Shown: piece by piece, positions 33,656 to 40,476 of the stretch
How positions within the stretch are numbered: position 1 is the first letter of the stretch
Layout: each line of letters starts with the position of its first letter
NCBI GenBank assembly: GCA_028818385.1
Contig: JAPPNY010000215.1
Span: forward strand, 1-45,066
DNA: 45,066 nucleotides
Reading direction: 5' to 3'
Origin: Spirochaetaceae bacterium
Lineage (GTDB): Bacteria; Spirochaetota; Spirochaetia; SZUA-6; Bin103
The notes under the pieces: model-generated
What the model was told of the DNA's origin: nothing
What the model saw: only the letters and a program-made list of their open reading frames with translations
The model's database searches: none
Made by a program: the position numbers and the translations under genes

Positions 33656-34214
33656 TCCGTGTTCGCGCTCCCAGCACCCCCTGCCAGACCAGCGCGGCGG
33701 CGATCAGGACGCCGGCCAAGGTCCACTGGTACTCGGGGACGAACAGCGTGACCACGTAACCCGCCGCGGCAACCCCGCTGATCGGCAGCTCCCGGCGGTC
33801 CAGATGCAGACCCGAATGGAAGTACGTCAGGCCCATCAACAGCATCATGAATGAGCCGAACCCGGCCCACTCCAGGTGCCCGGCGGCGACGAGTGCGGAC
33901 CCGAGCGCGCCGGCCACCAGGAACGCCAGCCAGTGCACACCCTGCCGAACGCCGGTGCGGCGATCGGCTTGTCCGGCGTCGCGCTGGGCCCGATAGCCAA
34001 ACCACGCCGAGACGCACAGACCGCCGGGCCCTGCCACCGACCAGTATCTCCCGATCCAGCGGTAGTCGCCGACGAAATCGGACAGCACGCAGCCGCACAA
34101 CACGATGGCGGCCCACAGCAGATTGATCGACGGGATCGTCGTGGCATTCGATCGGTCCGCGGCAGCGCGTACGTACGCGATGTCCTCCCTGAGCTTGTCC
34201 GTATCGGTCACCAT
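33636..34214 (-). CDS. Small integral membrane protein, first gene of ABC operon
   Basis: A 192-residue protein with a short soluble N-terminus and about five transmembrane helices (residues ~30-48, 58-74, 92-112, 115-132, 142-180). It is not recognised beyond resemblance to membrane proteins that accompany HTH_34 regulators. GGGAGGAGC precedes ATG 34214. It is the first gene after a strong promoter and overlaps the regulator gene, so it may act with it, for example as a sensor or anti-regulator. That role is a guess. Confidence 0.8.
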   Translation of the reverse strand: MVTDTDKLREDIAYVRAAADRSNATTIPSINLLWAAIVLCGCVLSDFVGDYRWIGRYWSVAGPGGLCVSAWFGYRAQRDAGQADRRTGVRQGVHWLAFLVAGALGSALVAAGHLEWAGFGSFMMLLMGLTYFHSGLHLDRRELPISGVAAAGYVVTLFVPEYQWTLAGVLIAAALVWQGVLGARTRNAGHQS

Positions 34215-34255
34215 GCTCCTCCCATCAACGCTCTCATTACGCGCGTGTACTCTGA

Positions 34256-34284
34256 AATATAGAGCATTTGCTCCTAACCGTCAA
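34256..34284 (-). promoter_or_regulatory. Strong sigma70-type promoter with operator-like dyad
   Basis: On the minus strand TTGACG (34279-34284) and TATATT (34256-34261) are 17 bases apart, the best promoter match in the window. The spacer contains the dyad GAGCA-tt-TGCTC (34262-34273), directly touching the -10. This is a natural operator position for the winged-helix regulator encoded two genes downstream. The start point near 34249 leaves a leader of about 35 nt with a good ribosome site. Confidence 0.75.
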
Positions 34285-34410
34285 GCCGTACCGGCCAACC
34301 TCGACCCCAGTCGATCGCACGAAGTCGTCGCCGTGCAGATCGGCTAGCAGCCCCCTCTCCAGGGCTGTCGAGCTTGATCGGCACTTGCGTGTACCGTGTC
34401 CTGACCTGAG

Positions 34411-34692
34411 ATGACGCACGAGACCACCTACAGCAACGCGCGGGCTCACTTGGCGGCGCTCATGGATCAGGTAACGAACACCCGCGAACCCATCGTGATT
34501 CGTCGCCGCGGCGCGGAGCCGGTCGCGCTGGTCGCGGCCGACGAGCTCGCCGGCTGGATGGAGACCGCCTATCTGCTCCGTTCGCCGAAGAATGCCCGGC
34601 GCCTGCTAGAAGCCAGCGACCGCGCAGAGGGAGAAGCCACCCGGCTGGACATCGATCAACTCCGGGAACGCCTCGGCATCGAAGGCGCGTGA
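34411..34692 (+). CDS. Orphan Phd/YefM-family antitoxin
   Basis: A 93-residue protein of the Phd/YefM antitoxin family: N-terminal 'TYSNARAHLAALMDQV' and 'EPIVIRRRGAEPVALVAADELAGWMET' form the DNA-binding fold and 'LLRSPKNARRLLEAS' leads into the toxin-binding tail. YefM antitoxins usually precede a YoeB/Txe toxin, but the next gene (HEPN) is on the other strand 24 nt away. It is therefore an orphan that may have lost its toxin or act as a solitary regulator. TACCGT at 34392-34397 is a possible -10. Confidence 0.87.
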   Translation: MTHETTYSNARAHLAALMDQVTNTREPIVIRRRGAEPVALVAADELAGWMETAYLLRSPKNARRLLEASDRAEGEATRLDIDQLRERLGIEGA

Positions 34693-34715
34693 GCACAGCG
34701 GCCGACAGAGGATCG

Positions 34716-35128
34716 CTACGACCCGGACAACCGCTCCAGATAGCTCGTCGCTTCCGCGATGATGCTTTGCGCCTCCTCGACCGCGAGACGTGCGGTGTCC
34801 GCATCCGCGTACGAGAACAACTCGTAATCAGCGCTCTCTCGATCGTCCTTCAAGTTGGCGAGGAAGCGGCCCGCTCGCTTGCTCATCTTCCCCGTCTTCA
34901 CGAACAGCAGATTGAATAGCGTCACCGCACCGTGATGGGTTCTCGGCTGTTCGCCCGCGCGGTCAGCAGTGCTTTGACGGCGTGAAACGCCGCGTAATAG
35001 GCGCGGGAAACGGCATCCTCGTGATCCCCGGAGTCACGCAGACGCTCGGCGACGCCCAGCTTCTGCCTGGCCTTCTCCAAGTAGGCCGCAATGAGCTCTC
35101 TGCTAGTGGAGTGCAAGCGGCACTCCAT
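34716..35128 (-). pseudogene. HEPN-domain gene of MNT-HEPN module, one-base frameshift
   Basis: Two overlapping frames encode halves of one HEPN protein (PF05168-like). The N-part has 'YLEKARQKLGVAERLRDSGD' and 'AVSRAYYAAFHAVKALL', then stops at 34922. The C-part has 'VTLFNLLFVKTGKMSK' and 'ADYELFSY'. Reading the second frame upstream from 34946 gives 'GEQPRTHHGAV', the family sequence expected after '...LLTAR'. Adding one G to the GGG run at 34954-34956 restores a continuous ~138-residue protein. So either the gene is inactivated, or this is a homopolymer sequencing error. The MNT partner lies just upstream with a short overlap. Confidence 0.75.
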
Positions 35129-35447
35129 CGTGCAAGACGTTGGCAACGAACGGATTGCTCGCAGCCATCGATCTCTCGAAGCTCTCTCGGGAAACGATCT
35201 TCAACGAGACGAGCGAGCCGGTTTCGCACACGACATCGACCACGGCGTCGTACAGCGCATCGACGGTGGGTCGGTTGCGCTCACGCAGTACCACGAACAC
35301 GTCGTAGTCCGAATCGGGCCGGTGATCGCCGCGCGACCGCGATCCGTACAGATACAGCTCCACGACTTCCGCGCGCACCGACGTGATCCGCCGAAGAAAC
35401 GAATCGAGCACGGCATCCACCTCGTGCGTCGCGCTGGCCTCAGCCAT
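35103..35447 (-). CDS. MNT-type nucleotidyltransferase (antitoxin partner of HEPN)
   Basis: A 114-residue minimal nucleotidyltransferase. The motif G-S-R-S-R-G (residues 35-40) followed by D45-S-D-Y-D49 is the classic GSxxG...DxD metal-binding active site. In MNT-HEPN (type VII) modules the MNT protein neutralises the HEPN toxin, in some cases by AMPylating it. The gene precedes the HEPN frame and overlaps it slightly. Start at ATG 35447 (or 35450). It follows the SDR stop closely on the same strand. Confidence 0.9.
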   Translation of the reverse strand: MAEASATHEVDAVLDSFLRRITSVRAEVVELYLYGSRSRGDHRPDSDYDVFVVLRERNRPTVDALYDAVVDVVCETGSLVSLKIVSRESFERSMAASNPFVANVLHDGVPLALH

Positions 35448-35461
35448 CATGATCAGTGTCG

Positions 35462-36337
35462 CTAGGCGAAGGACACGCCCGCGACCGACGGCCATTCGTC
35501 CATCGGGGGCGGGATCGGCTGGCGGCCGGCTCCGAACACGGACTGGTCGTAGTCGATCAGCGCCCCGGTCATCACGCCGGACTCCTCCGAGGCCAGATAG
35601 GCGATGGTGCGGGCCACCTCGGCCGGCTGGATCAGCCGCCCGAACGGCTGCGCGGCCTCGGCGTCGGCAAGCCAGTCGCCGCCGTCGGTGTGATAGCGGC
35701 GTTGGATCGCGTCCTCGCCCGGCGTGTCCATCCAGCCGAGGTTGAGGGCGTTCACGCGGATGCGGTGGCGCATCACGGAGTAGGCGACGTTCTTGGTCAT
35801 CGCGTTCAGAGCCGCCTTGGAGATCGAGTACGGGCAGAGCATGGGCTCGCCGCCGTGCGCGGCCACGCTCGACACGTTGACGATCGACCCGGCCACGCCC
35901 TCGCGCTGCATCACCTTGACCGCCGCCTGCGTCAGGAAGAAGGGCGCGCGCACGTTGATGTCCATCACCCGCTCGTAGAACTCCGGCGTCGTGTCCCAGA
36001 TCGTGGAGCGCTCGGTGAGGGCCGCGGCGTTGACCAGGACGTGCAGCGTACCGAAGGCGCGGTCGGCGGCCGCCACCAAGTTCCGGCAGTCGTCCAAGCA
36101 GGCCAAGTCGCCCGCCACGAACCGCGCGTCGCAACCCAGCCCGGAAAGCTCGCCCGCGACCGCCCTGCCCCGCTCGGCGTCGCGGCCGGTCACCACCACG
36201 CCCGCCGCGCCGCGCTCCGCGAACGCCCGCGCGGTAGCCGCGCCCAGCCCCTGCGTGCTGCCGGTGACCAGCGCGTACTTGCCGGCCAGCGAACCCGCCG
36301 CGCCGACGGGCCGGCCGTCGCGCTCCGCGGCCGCCAT
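35462..36337 (-). CDS. Short-chain dehydrogenase/reductase (SDR)
   Basis: A 291-residue NAD(P)-dependent oxidoreductase of the classical SDR type. Cofactor motif T25-G-S-T-Q-G-L-G32, NAAALT from residue 103 (NNAG-like), catalytic S156/S157, Y170 and K174 (YSISK). The C-terminal tail is longer than usual and Pro-rich. ATG 36337 begins 5 nt after the desaturase stop, so desaturase and SDR are co-transcribed. This could be a lipid or acyl modification pair; substrate unknown. Confidence 0.93.
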   Translation of the reverse strand: MAAAERDGRPVGAAGSLAGKYALVTGSTQGLGAATARAFAERGAAGVVVTGRDAERGRAVAGELSGLGCDARFVAGDLACLDDCRNLVAAADRAFGTLHVLVNAAALTERSTIWDTTPEFYERVMDINVRAPFFLTQAAVKVMQREGVAGSIVNVSSVAAHGGEPMLCPYSISKAALNAMTKNVAYSVMRHRIRVNALNLGWMDTPGEDAIQRRYHTDGGDWLADAEAAQPFGRLIQPAEVARTIAYLASEESGVMTGALIDYDQSVFGAGRQPIPPPMDEWPSVAGVSFA

Positions 36338-36342
36338 CCGTC

Positions 36343-37530
36343 CTACCGCTGCTCGGGAGCGGTTCGCAGCCCCTGCGGCGCCAGCTCGCCTATGGAGGCT
36401 TCCAGGTCGTCCGGCCGGTCGGAACGGCCGTTCCGCGCATCCGCCGGGGACGCCTCGTCGGGCAGCGGGGTGTCGAACTGGTAGCCGGGGTCGGTCTGCT
36501 GCCGCTTCCAGACCTCGCGCATCTCCCGCCATGCCCCCCACAGGGTGCGCGGCTCGGGCATGTCGTGCGCGATCTCCCGCGCCAGCTTCCTGAGGTTGTA
36601 GCACGGCACCCCCGCGTACATGTGGTGCTCGGCGTGCCAGTTCATCCGCCAGTAGAGGAAGGTCGAGAGCGGATCGAGCTTCATCGAGCGCGTCGACTTG
36701 CGGAAGTCGGCGACATTGTCGCGCAGGCCGCAGTGCTGGGGCAGGCCGCACAGGTACACCAGCCAGTTGCCGATGTGCGGCGCCACGCCGACCAGGATCG
36801 GCAGGATCCAGTACCCGGAGACGATCCCGTAGACCGCCACGGCGCCGTGGAAGGCGAGCTGCACGCGCGAGAACCACATCGACTTGCGGGCCTCGGCCGG
36901 TTGGTCGGAGTGCAGGGCGTTGACCCACTCGCCGGCCGGCGTGCGGACGTAGCCGATCTTGCCGATCGCCGACATGAAGGTGACCACGAGCGTGGAGATC
37001 AGGCCTCCCTTGCCGAACGTGCGGCCGGGACGGCCGGTCAGGTTCACGGTGAAGATCTGGATCAGGAACCACGGGCCGCCGACCTTGGGGTTGAGCGGCA
37101 GCAGATTCTCCCGGTCACCCTCCGGGTACAGCGTGTAGCGGTGGTGGTACGTGTGGCTGGTGCCGTAGTCGTACGGGTCCCACCAGCTCAGCACGCTGTA
37201 GATGTAGAGGAACACGTGGTTCAGCCACTTGGTGCGGAACACCGTGCCGTGCGCGAGCTCGTGCGGGGCGATGCCGCGGATGAAGCTCGCCACCGTGCCA
37301 TGGGCGAACAGCGCGAAGGCGAAGGCCACCCACGCCTGAGCCGCCCACAGCCGGAACGCCAGGGCGCCGAGCGCCAGGTACAGGAGCAGGTGGCCGCCGG
37401 ACTGCAGCCATCCCTGCAGGTCGCTGCGCTGCATCAGCCGCCTGAGCGTGGCCGGCTCGATCGGGCAGCGGTACCACGCCACCCGGAGGTTGCGGCGGAC
37501 ATCCGACAGAGGTTCGTAAGCGGTAGCCAT
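36343..37530 (-). CDS. Membrane fatty acid desaturase (paralogue)
   Basis: A 395-residue di-iron membrane desaturase. Histidine boxes: H90-x3-H94 (HELAH), H126-x2-HH130 (HTYHH) and H299-x2-HH303 (HAEHH). It shares the N-terminal VAWYRCP...QRSDLQGW and the C-terminal [13 protein letters not shown] with the desaturase at 2152-3180, but has an extra loop around residues 150-215 and a longer C-terminal tail. The ATG at 37530 is 11 nt after a -10 in a well-spaced promoter. It is coupled to the SDR gene downstream. Confidence 0.93.
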   Translation of the reverse strand: MATAYEPLSDVRRNLRVAWYRCPIEPATLRRLMQRSDLQGWLQSGGHLLLYLALGALAFRLWAAQAWVAFAFALFAHGTVASFIRGIAPHELAHGTVFRTKWLNHVFLYIYSVLSWWDPYDYGTSHTYHHRYTLYPEGDRENLLPLNPKVGGPWFLIQIFTVNLTGRPGRTFGKGGLISTLVVTFMSAIGKIGYVRTPAGEWVNALHSDQPAEARKSMWFSRVQLAFHGAVAVYGIVSGYWILPILVGVAPHIGNWLVYLCGLPQHCGLRDNVADFRKSTRSMKLDPLSTFLYWRMNWHAEHHMYAGVPCYNLRKLAREIAHDMPEPRTLWGAWREMREVWKRQQTDPGYQFDTPLPDEASPADARNGRSDRPDDLEASIGELAPQGLRTAPEQR

Positions 37531-37541
37531 CTTGACCGGTT

Positions 37542-37570
37542 GTCGTACCACGCCGCTCACCGCCCGGCAA
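37542..37570 (-). promoter_or_regulatory. Promoter with near-leaderless start for desaturase-SDR
   Basis: On the minus strand TTGCCG (37565-37570) and TACGAC (37542-37547) are 17 bases apart. The -10 ends 11 nt before ATG 37530, leaving a leader of about 5 nt and no Shine-Dalgarno. The promoter starts 7 nt after the stop of the upstream PhyH gene. Confidence 0.5.
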
Positions 37571-37576
37571 GAACCG

Positions 37577-38431
37577 CTAGGTGAGGCGGGCGTCCGGGAT
37601 CCGGCTGACCTCCCGGGGTTCCACGGGGCCGTCGTACCAGGCGAGCACGCCGCGCAGCGCGCGCCAGCCGGCGTCGCTCCAGCCCGCGGGCCTCCCTTCC
37701 AGGACGTTGCGGCTGCCGTAGAACGCATGCAGGCGCTCGGGGAGGTCCGGCCAGGTCGGCAGGAACCACAGCGTGATGACGGTGCGGCGCTGTCCCGAGG
37801 CGTTCGGGTGAGCGGAGTGCAGCAGGCGCGCGTCGCCGATCACGACGTCGCCCGCGCGGACCGGCACGTCCTCCTCGTCCGGGTCGGGCTGCAGCGCGGG
37901 ATGTTGCTCCCCGGCGTGCGCCAGGTCCTCGCCATGGGCCGGGGGCAGGCCGTGCAGCCGGTGGCGGCGGCGATGCGAGCCCGGGATGACCCGCAGGCAG
38001 CCGTTCCGGCGGTTGGTGTCGATCAGGTAGTACATCAGGAACACCTGCACCGGCTCGTCGGTGTAGCTGGTCGGGTCGTCCCAGACGATGCCGTCCTGGT
38101 GCCAGAACAGCGGCGGAGCCACCAGCGGCGGCTTGCTGATGATGTACCCGGACATGAAGCGCGCGCCGGGATAGCCCATCCCGGCCAGCACCGCGCGCGC
38201 CGCCGGCAGCACGATCAGCGGCAGCATCTCCTCGTGTTCCTTCACCTGGATCATCGAGCCCTGGAAACGGGTCCGATCCTTCTGCGCGTCGGACAGGCCG
38301 TCGGCGGCGCCGTCGGCGAACGCCCGCACCCGCTCGATCAGGCCGGACGGCGCCACCCCGGGGACGTGGCAGTAGCCGTCACGGACGAGCTGCCGGTTCA
38401 GCTCGGCACCGCGTTCTGTGGTCGGGTCCAT
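37577..38431 (-). CDS. PhyH family Fe(II)/2-oxoglutarate dioxygenase
   Basis: A 284-residue dioxygenase with a complete iron triad: H111-x-D113 (WHQD) and H205 (LLHSAHPN), with R215/R216 for 2-oxoglutarate. 'CLRVIPGSH' at residues 145-153 is the family strand. It is upstream of the desaturase on the same strand but a separate promoter intervenes. It is divergent from another PhyH gene at 38517 with an 85-nt spacer. Substrate unknown. Confidence 0.92.
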   Translation of the reverse strand: MDPTTERGAELNRQLVRDGYCHVPGVAPSGLIERVRAFADGAADGLSDAQKDRTRFQGSMIQVKEHEEMLPLIVLPAARAVLAGMGYPGARFMSGYIISKPPLVAPPLFWHQDGIVWDDPTSYTDEPVQVFLMYYLIDTNRRNGCLRVIPGSHRRRHRLHGLPPAHGEDLAHAGEQHPALQPDPDEEDVPVRAGDVVIGDARLLHSAHPNASGQRRTVITLWFLPTWPDLPERLHAFYGSRNVLEGRPAGWSDAGWRALRGVLAWYDGPVEPREVSRIPDARLT

Positions 38432-38516
38432 GTCCCGGAATCCTGCCTGTCGGGCGCAGGCGCCGGCAATCGACGCACCGCAGGCCGGCCGTGCTACGCT
38501 ACGGCGCGTACCCGCG

Positions 38517-39257
38517 ATGGCTCAGCACCCGACGGACGGCGAGCGACGGTTCTGGGAGGAGAACGGCTACCTGTTCCTGGAGGGAGCCATGGCCGGCTCC
38601 GAGCTGACTCGCCTGCAGCAGGCATTCGACCGCTGCGCAGGCGAGGAAAAGGCGCAATGGCTGGAAGGTATCGCACAGGGCACGCGACCGGGCGGGTTCT
38701 TCGACATCGAGAATCCGTTCGAGAAAGACGACGCCTTCATCGACCTGATCGACCACCCCTCCTGGTACCCCTACCTGATGGACTTCGCTGACGACGAGCT
38801 GCTCCTGCTCGCGCCGCAGGTGCGGACCCTGCCCGCGCAGCCGGTCAGCTACCTCCGCTGGCACGCGGACGTCCCGCACTCCTACCCCCTGCACATGAAG
38901 GTGCAGATCTACGTCGACGACGTTCCCGCCGACGGCGGCGCCTTCGGCTATGTGCCGGGAAGCCACAAGCCGGACGCCGGCGAGTGCCCCAATCCCCGGC
39001 CGCTGGATACCATGCCCGGCCACCGCGCCTTCGCCGGCAAGGCCGGCGACGCCGTGCTGTTCAACTCCTACGGATGGCACACCTCGATGGTCAACAGGAC
39101 CGGCCAGGCGCGGAAGTCGATCATCCTCATCTACGAGAAGTGGAGCGAGAAAAACGCGAACAGGGACGACTACAAGAGCATCGCGGACCGGTGCACGACC
39201 TCCGCGCGGCGCAAGCTGCTCAGCCTGGAGCCGATCAGAAGCGCTGCCGCCGGCTGA
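38517..39257 (+). CDS. PhyH family Fe(II)/2-oxoglutarate dioxygenase
   Basis: A 246-residue dioxygenase with iron ligands H116-x-D118 (WHAD) and H188 (GWHTSM), and R199 for 2-oxoglutarate; 'GGAFGYVPGSHK' is the family strand. ATG 38517 starts the conserved N-terminus (an in-frame upstream start would overlap the divergent gene). A TACGCT box at 38495-38500 could serve as -10 with a leader near 9 nt. It is convergent with the SelA-like gene, 6 nt apart. Confidence 0.92.
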   Translation: MAQHPTDGERRFWEENGYLFLEGAMAGSELTRLQQAFDRCAGEEKAQWLEGIAQGTRPGGFFDIENPFEKDDAFIDLIDHPSWYPYLMDFADDELLLLAPQVRTLPAQPVSYLRWHADVPHSYPLHMKVQIYVDDVPADGGAFGYVPGSHKPDAGECPNPRPLDTMPGHRAFAGKAGDAVLFNSYGWHTSMVNRTGQARKSIILIYEKWSEKNANRDDYKSIADRCTTSARRKLLSLEPIRSAAAG

Positions 39258-39263
39258 CCCGCT

Positions 39264-40376
39264 TCAGGCAAGCATCTCCAGCGCAGCGCACAGGCGCGCC
39301 GCGACGATCCGCTCGTCGCCGGGCTCCAGCGTCATCGGGTCGACGACCACGCCGCCTCCGCTCTGCCGCATGGCGATGCACGGCTCGCCGTTCCACAGCT
39401 CCTCCACGACGGCGGCCGCCCGCTCGGGATCGAGCTCGACGTGAAGGCGCGGCGCCACGTCCGGAAACGCGCGCTGCCCCCTGCCCGTGATCGACACGGC
39501 CGCTGCAGGCGCCGCGGACGCCGCGACGAGCGTGTCGGCGATGTGCGCTGCCTGCGCCCGCCAGCGCGCCACGTCCTCCGCGTCGCTGGAGGCCAGGAAC
39601 CGATCCACCGCCGCCAGCAGCCCCATGATCTCTTCCTTTCCCACCTTCATCGCCCGGCCGATGCCGCTCTCGGGACTGGAGTTCAGCCGCACGGCGGCGA
39701 CCAGCTCGGGCGTGCCGACCACCAGGCCCGTGCACTGCGGACCCCGCAGCCCCTTGCCGCCGCTGAACACGGCCAGCGACGCGCCCTTGGCGACGAGCTC
39801 GGTCAGGTTGGAACGCGGCGGCAACTGCGCGGCGGCGTCGACGATGACCGGAACGCCACGCTCGGCGGCTCCGCTCGCCACCTCGGCGAGCTGTTCGATG
39901 GGCTGGCTGCCCAGGAAGAAGACGACCGCGGCCGTACTGCTGCCGATGGCGCCGATCATCTCCTCGGTGCTGAGGGCGGCGCTGCTGCCCACGCGAACCA
40001 GCCTGCCGCCGCACGCCTCGATGCCCTGGTGGATGTAGAAGTGCGGATCGACGCTGCCGATCACGAACTCGTTGGGCCACCCTGACGTGTTGGGCAGTGC
40101 CCGCACCCGCTCGACGTCGGTACCGGTCAGACAGCCCGCGGCCGCGAGCTGCATGCCGCTCGCCGCACCGCAGGAGACGAACGCCGCCGGCACGCCGATG
40201 CGCCGCGCCAGGTACTCGCCGGACTTGACCAGCAGATCCGGCAGGTCGACGTACGCGCCGGCCGCCGCGCGCATCGCCTCCAGCACCTCCGCGGGCATCA
40301 GGCTGCCGCCGAGCGTGGTGATGGTGCCGCTGGCGTTGATCAGGGTACGCGCTCTGAGCTCTCGATAGTCGATCAT
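39264..40376 (-). CDS. SelA-like PLP-dependent enzyme
   Basis: A 370-residue fold-type I PLP protein of the SelA-like family (relatives of L-seryl-tRNA(Sec) selenium transferase). The cofactor lysine is K208 in 'VFSGGKGLRGPQ', with D180 (VIVDAAAQLPP) binding the pyridine nitrogen. No tRNA-Sec, SelB or SelD is nearby, and many SelA-like proteins instead act on amino acids or amino sugars (for example DgaE-type enzymes), so a catabolic role is more likely. ATG 40376 is 11 nt downstream of a TACAAT box. An in-frame upstream extension is rejected. Confidence 0.88.
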   Translation of the reverse strand: MIDYRELRARTLINASGTITTLGGSLMPAEVLEAMRAAAGAYVDLPDLLVKSGEYLARRIGVPAAFVSCGAASGMQLAAAGCLTGTDVERVRALPNTSGWPNEFVIGSVDPHFYIHQGIEACGGRLVRVGSSAALSTEEMIGAIGSSTAAVVFFLGSQPIEQLAEVASGAAERGVPVIVDAAAQLPPRSNLTELVAKGASLAVFSGGKGLRGPQCTGLVVGTPELVAAVRLNSSPESGIGRAMKVGKEEIMGLLAAVDRFLASSDAEDVARWRAQAAHIADTLVAASAAPAAAVSITGRGQRAFPDVAPRLHVELDPERAAAVVEELWNGEPCIAMRQSGGGVVVDPMTLEPGDERIVAARLCAALEMLA

Positions 40377-40387
40377 GGTAATTCCCG

Positions 40388-40393
40388 ATTGTA
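40388..40393 (-). promoter_or_regulatory. -10 element TACAAT, 11 nt before the SelA-like start
   Basis: On the minus strand TACAAT ends 11 nt before ATG 40376. No convincing -35 is seen. The arrangement matches the other near-leaderless starts in the window. Confidence 0.45.
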
Positions 40394-40430
40394 GTCGAGC
40401 CTGCCGGCGGCTGCTTGAGCGACCCCTGTT

Positions 40431-40459
40431 TTGACGGCCCGCCCAGCGCGACCTATCGT
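40431..40459 (+). promoter_or_regulatory. Promoter of the LamG-amidohydrolase-PhyH operon
   Basis: TTGACG (40431-40436) and TATCGT (40454-40459) are exactly 17 bases apart. The predicted start near 40466 leaves about 11 nt before ATG 40477; GGGACAGG at 40463-40470 overlaps the start point and may give a partial ribosome site. Confidence 0.65.
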
Positions 40460-40476
40460 GCCGGGACAGGAATCCG

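Noticed and set aside
35103..36134. 343-codon frame starting inside the SDR gene
   Set aside because: Only its last 114 codons are real (MNT protein); the rest is a shadow of the SDR gene in another frame.
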